A DNA stretch of 64,000 nucleotides from JACPRL01 sp035573715 (lineage in GTDB: Bacteria > Acidobacteriota > Terriglobia > Acidiferrales > 2-02-FULL-67-57): the NCBI GenBank assembly GCA_035573715.1, contig DATLZZ010000025.1, positions 1-64,000 of the forward strand, given 5' to 3'. The notes under the pieces are model-generated. The model was not told where the DNA came from and made no database searches. It worked only from the letters and a program-made list of their open reading frames with translations. This document shows positions 19,338 to 28,045 of this stretch, piece by piece (position 1 is the stretch's first letter; each line of letters begins with the position of its first letter). Position numbers and translations under genes: made by a program.

Positions 19338-21662
19338 TCATTGAGCGGCGATGGCGATGGTGACGGTGTTGGACACACCGCCGAGGGTCACCACCACAGG
19401 CACGGCGTCTCCTACCGGGGCGTTGGGCGGCACTTGCAAGGTTATTACATAGAGGCCCACAAAGCCCGGCGCCAGCCCGGAGAACAAGACCGGCGTATTC
19501 ACGCCGCCGATGGTTACGGTGGGCGTGGAGGTGGTGGCGGAGAGCGGGTTGGCCGACGCGGCAGCCCCGGTGGCGGGCTGGTTGGTGACCGGCCCCAGGC
19601 CGGTGCAGTAGATTTCCAGAAAGTCGACGCCGCGGACCGCCGGGCGCGAGCCCGGGAACATCCCCGTGGGCGCCGCCAGGTTAGGGGTGTTGGCAATCAG
19701 GATGGCCCCTTGCCCGGAGCCGCTCTGGTTGGTGGAAAAGATCCCCGGAGCCGCACTGCCGAAGTCAATCAGCTCGCCGCCGCTCACCACGCCGCTGATC
19801 TCGTCCGTAACCGAGGCAATGGCTTGGGCTTGAAACTCCCACGGGATCTGGATGTTGCTCTGCAAGGCAGAAGCAAAGAACTGGGGCGCCGGCACGGAAA
19901 ACGGATTGCCGGCAACATTGGTGAAGGTCATCGTGGAGCCGCCCAGAGTGGTGGGCAGGGGGACGCTGCCGGCGATGGCGGTGGAAGCAGCCAGGTTGGT
20001 CCCAAAGACAGCCACAATGCTGCCCGGAGCCAGCGGCACGCCCGAGCCGCCCACGAAGCTGGCGGCGTTGACGATGCCGCCGGGGTTGATTGCGGGCGCA
20101 GGTAACGCGAGGTTGAAGGTCACAAAGATGTCAGTCGACATGTTCATGTCGTTCGCGACCAAGTTGGTGGCATCAGACTGGAAGGCCACGAAGCGCCCGT
20201 CGCCGCTGATGGACGCGACGAGGCTGTTTCCGTCGCCTTCCGTTCCGTTGGCCAGGGAGACACGAACGGTGCTGGGCGTGCAGCCCATCGCCCCCTGGCA
20301 GGTGTCGCGCACAAACACATCCTGCTTGAAATTGTTGTCGTTGGGCACAATGTTGAAAGAAGGGGACTCAAAGGCGACGAAGCGCCCGTCGCCGCTCATC
20401 GAGGTCCCGGAAGCGTCCGCAACAATTTCGGTGCCGTTGCTGGTTACTGACACTCGTGTGGTGGACGGCGCGCACCCGGGCGCCGCCCCTATGCAGGTAT
20501 CGCGAACAAACACATCTATGCTGCTGTTGCCGTCACTCGGCACGAGGTCGTTGGCGAGAGACTGGAAGAGGACGAACCGCCCGTTGTCGCTCACCTTGGG
20601 CGAGAAGCTGAAGTTGTTGCCCGTGTCGCTCCCGCTAGTGTCCACTCAGATTAGAATTGTGGACGGCGTGCAGCCGGGAGCAGCCCCCCGGCAGGTGTCG
20701 CGCAGAAAGACATCCTGGACGTTGTTGGTATCAGTAACCCCCGTCACCAGATTGGTAGCAAAGGACTCGAAGGCGATGAACCGCGCGTCCGGGCTCATGG
20801 CCGGGTTCGCGCTGTCCCCGCCGATCGCTTGGGCACCGTTGTTGGCCAGGGAGACGCGCACGGTGGACGGGACGCAGCCAGGTGGCCCGCTTTGGCAGGT
20901 GTCGCGCACAAAGATGTCGTTGGCGTCGTTGGTGTCGCCGGCGACCAGGTCAGTGCTGTCCGATTCGAAGGCGACGAAGCGCCCGCTGCTGCTGATCGCA
21001 GAACGAAAGCCCCCGGTGGCCGCCTGGGCGCCGTTCGAGGCCACCGAGACGCGCGTCGTGCTCGGCGTACAGCCCATCGCCCCGGCGCAGGTGTCGCGCA
21101 CGAAAACATCAGTCCGGTTGTTGCTATCGTTGGCCACTAGGTTGTTGGCCAAGGACTCAAAAGCGACGAAGCGCCCATCGCCGCTGATGGAGGGCCGGGC
21201 GCTCTCGCCGTTGGCTGGCAACCCGTCGCTGCCAATCGAAACGATTTGCGTTGAGGGCACGCAATCCGGGGGCGCTCCCAGACAGGTATCGCGCACGTAG
21301 ATATCGGCATTGGGGCTGTCGCCGGGAGCCAGGTTGGCATGGGAGCGGAAGGCAATGAACCGGCCCGTGGCGCTGACTGTGGGCAAGAGGCTGGTCGACG
21401 CGCCTTCGGCCCCGTTGTTGTCCACGCTGACCCGAAGCGGCTGGCCGGGAGGGATGGCCAGCGCCGGCTGCTGGGCGGGCGGGGAGGCCGCCTGCCATTG
21501 CTTTGAAGGAGATGGAGGCGTGACGTGGCGTTCTTTGTTTGCTCCTACTGTAGTGGGCTCCTCGCCCTCGTCCGTTGTGGGCGCAGGCAGGCCCAGAATG
21601 CTCACCGTCACAACAATCACAATGGTCGTAATTGTCCGGGATAGCTGCCGGAGGCTGGACAC
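19338..21662 (-). pseudogene. Propeller-repeat TIGR03437 protein interrupted by one in-frame TGA
   Basis: Two reading frames (21662-20646 and 20645-19338) are directly continuous in the same frame, separated only by a TGA at 20648-20646. The joined protein (about 774 residues) has a hydrophobic signal segment and seven repeats of about 55 residues with the core DGRFVAFES...NLV..D....DVFVRDTC. A TIGR03437 domain ends it (VNAASFVGGSGVPLAPGS to VSNTVTIA). I chose the GTG at 21662 because GGAGGA precedes it by 6 nt; an ATG lies at 21782. By alignment to the other repeats (TTRVSVTSNG), the TGA replaces a serine, one base from TCA. It could be a true nonsense mutation, an assembly error or readthrough. 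Likely a secreted surface protein when intact. Confidence 0.75.
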
Positions 21663-21827
21663 CGCGGTTCCTCCTTCTGGGCACTCTTTTTTTTGGGTGG
21701 AGGAGGAAAGGAGCGTGACTCGAGTGCCCGATTCAGCCGACTCTATGGCCGCCGATTTTACCAGCCACTTCCTTGCTGTCAAGAATGAAGTGATGCGCCC
21801 CGACTCGGTTCGCCGTTCTGTTCTTTG

Positions 21828-21833
21828 CTACAA
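21828..21833 (+). promoter_or_regulatory. Candidate -10 element of the glycosylphosphotransferase gene
   Basis: TACAAT lies 26 nt before the ATG, followed by ACGGAGGCG as a ribosome binding site. The rest of this divergent 197-bp region shows no other clear signal. Confidence 0.35.
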
Positions 21834-21859
21834 TCGCGGGGAACGGAGGCGCGCCGCCG

Positions 21860-23299
21860 ATGTACGCCCGCCGCTTGAGAGTCGTCAGCCTGCTGTTCGG
21901 CTGCCTGGACGCGCTGCTGGCGCTGCTGGCGTTTCTCTCCGCCTACGGGCTGCGGAACGACCTGCTGCCCGAGCTGAGCAGTCGGTTCCCGTTTCTTCCG
22001 GCCGGCGGACTCTATCCCTTATCGGACTACCTGCCGCTTCTGGTCTCTATCCTGGTTCTCTGGGTAGCGGCGGGCTGGCTGCTCGGCGTGTACAGCCCGC
22101 GCGAGCTGCGCGAGCCGCGCCAGGCGTTCCTGGATCCCACCAAACAGGCGCTGGCGGGAACGGTGTTGCTGGCGGCGGGGCTGTTCTTCGTCAAAGGTTT
22201 CTACATCAGCCGCCTGCTGGTGCTCTTCTTCGTCGTGCTCAACTGGCTCTTCCAGGTGGCGGCGCGGCTGGCCTACATCGCTTGGGGGCCACGCCTGCGA
22301 GAGCGGCTGGGCGACGCCTACCCGATTCTGCTGGTGGGTACGGGCGAGGCGGCGCGCGAGTTGGCGGGGATGATTGACTCGAGCCGCGCCGCGGGCCTGC
22401 GTCTGGTGGGATTCGTGGAGACCGATGCGTCGAGTTCACCGCCGGAAATCAGCGGCCGGCCGGTGTGGCGCGTCGAGGACGTGCCGCGGCTGCTGCGCGA
22501 AATGGTGATTGACGAAGTCATCTTCGCCGTCGGCCGCGAAGAGCTGGGGCGCCTGGAAGACCTCTTTCTGCTCTGCGAAGAGGAGGGCGTGCGCACGCGC
22601 GTGCAGTTGCAGGTGTTTCCGCACCAGGCGTCGCAGGTTTTTGTGGAGCACTTCGGGCCCGTGCCGCTGCTGACGTTCAGCACCACGCCGGAGAACGAAG
22701 TCCACCTGTTGCTGAAACGTCTGCTGGATTTGCTGGGCGCGGCGCTGCTGCTGGTGCTGCTGGCGCCGCTGCTGGCGCTGCTGGCGGTTCTCATCAAGCT
22801 GACGTCGGCCGGGCCCGTTCTTTATCGACAGACCCGTTGTGGGCTGGGCGGACGGCGCTTCACGCTCTACAAGTTCCGTTCGATGGTGGCCGATGCCGAG
22901 CAGCGCCAGGCCGAGCTGGCCGAGTTGAACGAAGCCGACGGGCCGGTCTTCAAGATGCGCCACGACCCGCGGGTCACCCCGCTGGGACGCTGGATGCGCA
23001 AGCTGAGTCTGGACGAGCTGCCGCAGCTCTGGAACATCCTCAAGGGCGACATGTCGTTTGTCGGGCCGCGCCCGCCGCTGCCGCAGGAGGTGGAAAAGTA
23101 CGAGCGCTGGCAGCGCCGCCGCCTGCGCATGCGGCCGGGCTTGACCTGTTTGTGGGCGCTCGAGGGGCGCAGCCAGCTCAGCTTCTCGCGCTGGATGGAG
23201 CTCGATATGGCCTACATTGACAACTGGTCGCTGTGGCTCGACTTGAAGATTTTCTTGAAAACGATTCCGCGCGTGCTGTTGGGCCGCGGCGCGGCGTGA
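21860..23299 (+). CDS. Polyprenyl glycosylphosphotransferase (WcaJ/WbaP-like)
   Basis: The 479-residue protein has about four N-terminal transmembrane helices (between residues 8 and 135). A CoA-binding-like/Rossmann region follows (ILLVGTGEAARELAG), then a fifth helix (about 282-305) and the catalytic bacterial sugar transferase domain. That domain has LYKFRSM, KLSLDELPQLWNILKG, DMSFVGPRPPLP and RPGLTCLW. Such enzymes transfer a sugar-1-phosphate from a UDP-sugar to undecaprenyl phosphate, starting capsule, exopolysaccharide or O-antigen synthesis. It is a natural first step for the glycosyltransferases and exporter of this window. It converges with the next gene with one base between stop codons. 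Confidence 0.92.
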   Translation: MYARRLRVVSLLFGCLDALLALLAFLSAYGLRNDLLPELSSRFPFLPAGGLYPLSDYLPLLVSILVLWVAAGWLLGVYSPRELREPRQAFLDPTKQALAGTVLLAAGLFFVKGFYISRLLVLFFVVLNWLFQVAARLAYIAWGPRLRERLGDAYPILLVGTGEAARELAGMIDSSRAAGLRLVGFVETDASSSPPEISGRPVWRVEDVPRLLREMVIDEVIFAVGREELGRLEDLFLLCEEEGVRTRVQLQVFPHQASQVFVEHFGPVPLLTFSTTPENEVHLLLKRLLDLLGAALLLVLLAPLLALLAVLIKLTSAGPVLYRQTRCGLGGRRFTLYKFRSMVADAEQRQAELAELNEADGPVFKMRHDPRVTPLGRWMRKLSLDELPQLWNILKGDMSFVGPRPPLPQEVEKYERWQRRRLRMRPGLTCLWALEGRSQLSFSRWMELDMAYIDNWSLWLDLKIFLKTIPRVLLGRGAA

Positions 23300-23300
23300 A

Positions 23301-25919
23301 CTATTCCACCCTCAGCGTGACTTGCCTGAGCGCGCGCCGCAGCGGGCGGCCGGCGTCGGTGACCTCCAGGGTGAACGTGTAGCGGCCGGCTTTCCGCGGC
23401 AAGCCCGAAATCTGGCCTGTGGAGGAATCGAGGAACAAGCCCGGCGGCAGGGCGCCGCCCACCAAGAACCACCGCAGCGGCTTGGTACCGCCGCTTGCCT
23501 GAAGCGAAGCTTGATACGCCGTATCCAGGCGCGCCGAGGGCAAGTCGCCGCTGATGACAATCATCGGCGGGTCGAGAATGCCGGCGCAGGGATAGCCGAG
23601 CGAGCCGTCGCTGCAAACCACGAAGACGTCGCGCTGCGCGTTCATGCCGGTCGTGTCCCCCACGAAGAAGTTGGTGGCGGCGGACTGGAAGGCAATGGTG
23701 CTGCCGTCGAGGCTGATGGTGCCGTCGAAGCTTTCGCCGTTGCCGTTGGTGCCGTCCATTCCCAGGCTCACCCGCACGGTGGTGCCGGCCATCCGGTCGC
23801 GCAGGAAGACGTCGCGGACGCCATTGCGGTCGTCGCTCACCAGGTTGGAGGCGAAGCTGGTAAAAGCCACCAGGCGCGTGCCGCCGCTCAGCTCGGCCAG
23901 CACATCGGTGTTGGCGTTGGTCTGGGTGCCGTCGGTGGCCACCGTGACGCGGGTGGAAGTCTGCGAGGTCAAGTCGCGGAGGAACAGGTCGGCGAGGCTG
24001 TTGGTGTCGCCGTCCACAATGTTGGGGTCGCTGGCCAGAAACAGCGCTTGGTCGCCGTTGGCGCTCAAGGCGCTGAAGGAAGCGCCGGAAGCGATTCCGC
24101 CCAGGATGTTGATGCTGGCGCGCTCCACCGTGCGCGTGGCGACTTCCTCTACGAGGACGCCGATTTCCGCTGGCGAGGCGTTGTAGCCCACAAGGGCTCC
24201 GTTGGCCGACAAACGCCCGCGGGTCGCGCCGCCCGAACTTTGCGCCAGTACGCGGAAGGTGCTGGTGCCGTCGGGATCCGGATCCCAAGCCGTTCCCACG
24301 GTCAAGGTGGTGGCGGTGCCGTCGACGATCTGGCGGATCTGGCCCGCGCCCGTGCCGCCGGCGATTTCCACCAGGCGGCCGTTGTGCTCGTCCTCGGCCA
24401 TAGTCAGGCCCGTGTTGCCGATGGTGGTGTCGCTGAAGATGTCGGCGGTCACGTCGGCGTCGGTGGCAACGTCGAACACCGTGGTGTTGTTGGGCAGCGG
24501 AAAGTCCCACGGCGGATTGACCGTGAGAATGTGAGCGTCGTTGGCGACGATCGGCCGGGTCTGGCCGCTCCCGCTTCCCGCCACCAGCTCCACAATCTTC
24601 CCCACATGCTCGCCGGGCGTCATGTTGAGCGTAACGCTGCCGATGGTGGTGTCGCTGAAGATGTTGGCGGTGGTGCGCGGGACGCCGTTGGCCAGATTGG
24701 CGCGCAGCAGGCCGACGCGGCGCGTGCGCACCACGCTCAGGACGCCGCCGGTGAAATCCAGGTCGGTGACAAACACGTCGTTCTGGCCGTTGAAGTCGGC
24801 TTGGTCAAGGTTGTTGGCCAGCGAGTGGTAGGCGACCCGCAGAGCGTTGGCGGCGATGTCGGGTGTGGTGCTGATGTTGTTGCCGTCGTCAATCACGTGG
24901 AAGACGGTGGTGTTGTCGGGAACCGTGGTCCAGGCGGAGCCGACGGTGAGAGTAGTAGCGTCGTTGGCGGTGATTTCCCGCACCTGCCCGGCCCCTGTGC
25001 CGGCGACCAGCTCGACCAGTTTGCCGACTTGCACGCCCGAAGTCATCATCAGTCCGGCGCTGCCGATGGTGGTGCTGCTGAAGATAGTAGCCGTAGTGGG
25101 CGGCACGCCACCGGCGGTGGCCACGCTGGCGCGCGCGGTGTAGACCGGCGTGACCGTGCAGCCGCTCACCGTCAGCGCGGTGACGAAAACGTCGCGGGTG
25201 TTGTTGGTGTCGAGCGGGACCAGGTTGGTGGCATCGGAGGTGTAGGCCACGAACAGCACGCCGCCGTTGAGCGCGCTCAGCGAGGGCCCGAAGCTGTTCT
25301 TGTCTCCCTGCGTGCCGTCGGTGGCTACGCTGGCCAGAATCGTCTGGTTGCAGGCGCGGTCGCGGATGAAGATGTCGGTGACGCCGTTGGTGTCGTTGGC
25401 CACCAGGTTGGTGGAGAAGGAGGTGAAGGCCACGAAGCGCCCGTCGTCGCTCAGCACCGGATCGCCGGAATCGCTATTGCCCGGTCCGCCGCCGGTGGCC
25501 ACGCTCACCAGTTCCACCCGCGGCGTGGCGTTGCCGATTCGGATGGTGTACTCCTCGTCGTCGGTGCGGCTCTGGCCGTCGGTGACGCGGACGGTGAAGG
25601 TCTGGGTCTCGGCCATCGTAGGCGTGCCGCTGACCGCGCCGGTGCTGGAGTTGAGTGTCAACCCCGCGGGCAGCGTGCCCGCCGTTACGGAGAAGCTCAG
25701 AGGCGAGGCGCCGCCCACGACCGTAATGGTGGTCGAGTAGGCCACGCCCACCAACCCGTCCGGCAGATTGGTCAGGGTGATAAAGGGTGGAATGGTGACG
25801 GGCGGCGGCGCAGTTTCGTCCGTCCCGCCGCCGCAGCCCGCCGCCGCCAGCGCCAGGCCGCACAGCAGCGCCAGAGCAGCGGCCGCGCGGGGTGATTTCA
25901 ATGAGTGCCGAGACTGCAC
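23301..25919 (-). CDS. Lipoprotein with two Ig-like (He_PIG) domains, propeller repeats and three inserted modules
   Basis: The 872-residue protein has a lipoprotein signal ending in LAAAGC (Cys29). He_PIG-type Ig domains are at about 45-130 (GVAYSTTITVVGG, GTLPAGLTLNSSTG) and 790-872 (GALPPGLFLDSSTG). Between them are PD40-like repeats (DGRFVAFTSFSTNLVANDTNG and relatives). Three copies of a module of about 70 residues interrupt these at about 276-344, 416-487 and 491-558. Each has IFS.TTIG, GK(L/I)VE, a G(T/S)G(A/S)GQ.R.I core and a final TTVF or TSTF. It is presumably anchored in the outer membrane and exposed; its ligand is unknown. Confidence 0.75.
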   Translation of the reverse strand: MQSRHSLKSPRAAAALALLCGLALAAAGCGGGTDETAPPPVTIPPFITLTNLPDGLVGVAYSTTITVVGGASPLSFSVTAGTLPAGLTLNSSTGAVSGTPTMAETQTFTVRVTDGQSRTDDEEYTIRIGNATPRVELVSVATGGGPGNSDSGDPVLSDDGRFVAFTSFSTNLVANDTNGVTDIFIRDRACNQTILASVATDGTQGDKNSFGPSLSALNGGVLFVAYTSDATNLVPLDTNNTRDVFVTALTVSGCTVTPVYTARASVATAGGVPPTTATIFSSTTIGSAGLMMTSGVQVGKLVELVAGTGAGQVREITANDATTLTVGSAWTTVPDNTTVFHVIDDGNNISTTPDIAANALRVAYHSLANNLDQADFNGQNDVFVTDLDFTGGVLSVVRTRRVGLLRANLANGVPRTTANIFSDTTIGSVTLNMTPGEHVGKIVELVAGSGSGQTRPIVANDAHILTVNPPWDFPLPNNTTVFDVATDADVTADIFSDTTIGNTGLTMAEDEHNGRLVEIAGGTGAGQIRQIVDGTATTLTVGTAWDPDPDGTSTFRVLAQSSGGATRGRLSANGALVGYNASPAEIGVLVEEVATRTVERASINILGGIASGASFSALSANGDQALFLASDPNIVDGDTNSLADLFLRDLTSQTSTRVTVATDGTQTNANTDVLAELSGGTRLVAFTSFASNLVSDDRNGVRDVFLRDRMAGTTVRVSLGMDGTNGNGESFDGTISLDGSTIAFQSAATNFFVGDTTGMNAQRDVFVVCSDGSLGYPCAGILDPPMIVISGDLPSARLDTAYQASLQASGGTKPLRWFLVGGALPPGLFLDSSTGQISGLPRKAGRYTFTLEVTDAGRPLRRALRQVTLRVE
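24249..25094 (-). repeat. Three copies of a GAGQ-type module inside the propeller lipoprotein
   Basis: Approximate unit positions are 25094-24888, 24674-24462 and 24449-24249 on the minus strand, each about 200-210 bp. The encoded units share IFS.TTIG, VGK.VELVAG.G.GQ.R.I, a TLTV strand and (N/T)(T/S)TVF. The second and third are adjacent; the first is separated from them by one ordinary propeller repeat. Confidence 0.75.
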
Positions 25920-26020
25920 GAGCTTGGTCGGTCTCCTCCCGTGCCCAAGAAGGGAAATACTCTAGCGCACCCGCCTGCGCCCGTCCATACCCAATCCGTT
26001 CGCGGCCCCCGAGAGGGACT

Positions 26021-27139
26021 TCATCCGCGCACTCTCTGCCGTGTCGGCCAGCCGAACAGGCCGAAGTAGACGCGCAGCAGCAGCGAGCGCTGGGGCTTCG
26101 GCAGCCGCCGCTGCCAGTCGGCGATTTCCGACTCCGAGAGCTGGAGCAGTCCCCAGAAACGGCGGGGACTGATGCGCCGGCGGCGCTGGAGCTCGGCGCG
26201 CTTGCGCAGCATCCGCGGCAGCCCGCGCAGCGCCTGCACGACGCCGCGCGCGTACGAGCCGAGGTAGCCGCGCCGCACCATCAGCGCCAGCCACAACATC
26301 TGGAACACCAGCAGCCGCGGCAGGGCGCGCAGCAGCGCCGCGCCGGGATAGTTCTTCACCACCATCCAGATCTGGTTGCGGGTGATGAGCCGGAAAATTT
26401 CCCGCTCGCCCAGTGCCCGGAAAGAGACGCCACCTTCGTGGTACACGACTGAGGCCGGCACGTAGAGGCAGCGATGTCCCATCAACTGCGCCCGCAGCGA
26501 GAGATCGAGGTCTTCCAGGAATCCGAAGAAGTCTTCGTCGAACCCGCCCAGCTCGTGCAAGACCGAACGCCGATAGACAGCGGCCGTTCCCGCCGCTCCC
26601 AGCACTTCTCGAACCTCCAGGGGCTCTTCGCCGTCCGGCTCGCCGTGGCCGATGCGGTAGCCGCCACCACCGATCAGAAGGGCGTCGCCACGGCAGTCCA
26701 CCACCGGCGGCTCGACCGGCTTGATCTGCTTGGCGACCGCGAAGGCGTACTCGCCGTTTTCCTCCAGCGCCCGCACCAGCTTTTCCAGGCTGTCGGGCTG
26801 CACCTTGACGTCGCTGTTCAGCAGGATCACCCAGTCGCCGTCGCTTTTTTCCAGGCCGCGGTTCAAGGCGTGGCTGGGCCCGCAATTCTTTTCGGAGCGA
26901 TAGATGCGAATTGTTCCGTTGCCCTCGAATCCGCGGATGGGCTGGGGCGAGCCGTCGTCCATCAGAAGTATCCGGAGACTCCGACCTCGTGCGGTAAGCA
27001 GGCTTTCGATGCATCGGGTCAGGTGTTGCCCGTCGCCATACACCGGAATGACGACCGAGGTTGGGCGGGAGGTTCCGCCACCCGCCGGCTCGGCGGGCGT
27101 GGGCTGGCCGGTGACGGGACTGTTGTTGGAAGCGGCCAC
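26021..27139 (-). CDS. Family 2 glycosyltransferase (rhamnosyltransferase-like)
   Basis: The 372-residue protein has the GT2 fold from about residue 27: SVVIPVYGDGQHLTRCIESL, LLMDDGS, NCGPSHALNRGL and the metal-binding VILLNSDV. FDEDFFGFLEDLDLSLR supplies the acidic catalytic region, and a C-terminal hydrophobic stretch (about 270-300) may associate with the membrane. It most resembles GT2 enzymes that extend surface polysaccharides, such as rhamnosyl transferases; donor and acceptor cannot be read. The first 26 residues are low-complexity. It follows the propeller lipoprotein divergently to the 27.4-kb gene pair. Confidence 0.85.
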   Translation of the reverse strand: MAASNNSPVTGQPTPAEPAGGGTSRPTSVVIPVYGDGQHLTRCIESLLTARGRSLRILLMDDGSPQPIRGFEGNGTIRIYRSEKNCGPSHALNRGLEKSDGDWVILLNSDVKVQPDSLEKLVRALEENGEYAFAVAKQIKPVEPPVVDCRGDALLIGGGGYRIGHGEPDGEEPLEVREVLGAAGTAAVYRRSVLHELGGFDEDFFGFLEDLDLSLRAQLMGHRCLYVPASVVYHEGGVSFRALGEREIFRLITRNQIWMVVKNYPGAALLRALPRLLVFQMLWLALMVRRGYLGSYARGVVQALRGLPRMLRKRAELQRRRRISPRRFWGLLQLSESEIADWQRRLPKPQRSLLLRVYFGLFGWPTRQRVRG

Positions 27140-27413
27140 GCCTATTTCCTTGTCCCCTCGTCAGGGTGCGATGACTTCAACGGATGCCGGCAGCCGGAAC
27201 GGCGTCGCCTCACACAACTGGCTTCTCCTGCTGCGCGGCTTCGCTCCCCTGTCCCTCCCCGTGCCAGCATAGCAACGCCCAAACCTTTCCGCAAGCAAGC
27301 CGTTTCTTCTTTACCTTTGCTGGGTTTTGGTCTACCCTTCGGAGGCGGAGGGGAAGAAGGGGGCATTCACACCTGTTTCTGGGAAAGAATTCAGAGGGAA
27401 GGAGCAGAGTCCC
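27140..27413. other. Divergent intergenic region
   Basis: The 274-bp gap between the GT2 gene and the secreted-protein gene holds a Shine-Dalgarno (GGGAAGGAG) just before the latter. I see no convincing promoter hexamers, hairpin or small gene in it. Confidence 0.5.
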
Positions 27414-28037
27414 ATGTTTTCTCGTCGTCTGACGTTTGCGTGCTTCGTGTGTCTATTCGGGGTAGTTGCCGTCGTGGTCGCGCCACCCGCTCAGGCGCAG
27501 CGCGGCTTTCTGACTCTGCAAATGAACCTGGGCACGCTGGTGGATGCCGCCGGCGTGATTGTTCACGGCCGGGTGGTCTCCGCTCAGCCGGAAATGCATC
27601 CCGACTACAGCAGTCTTCACACCGTCGTGGTAACGGTGGAGGTGAGCGACACGCTCAAGGGTGAGTCCGCTGCCCAGTACACCTTCCGCCAGTTCGTCTT
27701 CGACATCCGCGACCGCGGCACCACCATCGGCTACAAGCCCGGCCAGGAAGTGCTGCTCATCCTCACCAGCCCCAGCGACGCGGGCCTCTCCAGTCCGGTC
27801 GGCATGGCCCAGGGCCGCTTCCTAATCACCACCGACGCGGCGGGCAACCGCGTCGCCACCAACGGCGCGAATAACATGGGGCTCTTCCTCAACATTGACG
27901 AAACCCATCCCGGCCTGGGCCAGCGATTGAGTCCGCAGTTGCGCCAGGTGCTGGCGGAGAACCGCGGCGGGCCGATCCCGGTGGAACAACTGCTCGAAAT
28001 CATCCGGGCGGAAGTTGCCGCCAGGGCGGAAAAGTAG
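27414..28037 (+). CDS. Secreted protein of unknown function paired with the metalloprotease
   Basis: The start at 27414 (207 residues) is chosen for its Shine-Dalgarno GGAAGGAG and the clean signal peptide (MFSRRLTFACFVCLFG... cleaving near AQAQR). The mature part is mostly beta: LVDAAGVIVHGRVVSAQPE, VVVTVEVSDTLKGES, YTFRQFVFD and PGQEVLLILTSPSD, resembling proteins of unknown function encoded before matrixin-like proteases. The C-terminus is helical (PVEQLLEIIRAEVAARAEK). It ends 8 bp before the metalloprotease gene, so the two are very likely co-transcribed and could act together, for instance as an inhibitor or chaperone; that is inference. Confidence 0.75.
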   Translation: MFSRRLTFACFVCLFGVVAVVVAPPAQAQRGFLTLQMNLGTLVDAAGVIVHGRVVSAQPEMHPDYSSLHTVVVTVEVSDTLKGESAAQYTFRQFVFDIRDRGTTIGYKPGQEVLLILTSPSDAGLSSPVGMAQGRFLITTDAAGNRVATNGANNMGLFLNIDETHPGLGQRLSPQLRQVLAENRGGPIPVEQLLEIIRAEVAARAEK

Positions 28038-28045
28038 GAGGCGCC

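Noticed and set aside
16548..20105. Plus-strand ORF of 1185 codons
   Set aside because: It crosses three minus-strand features and an intergenic region that contains a proven-looking terminator and promoter; composition is Arg/His/Ala-rich shadow sequence.
20646..20648. Selenocysteine at the in-frame TGA
   Set aside because: The repeat alignment expects serine, no SECIS-like hairpin is evident directly after the codon, and the protein is not of a redox family.
23322..25895. Plus-strand ORF of 857 codons opposite the propeller lipoprotein
   Set aside because: Shadow frame; the minus strand has a lipoprotein signal, Ig domains and repeats.
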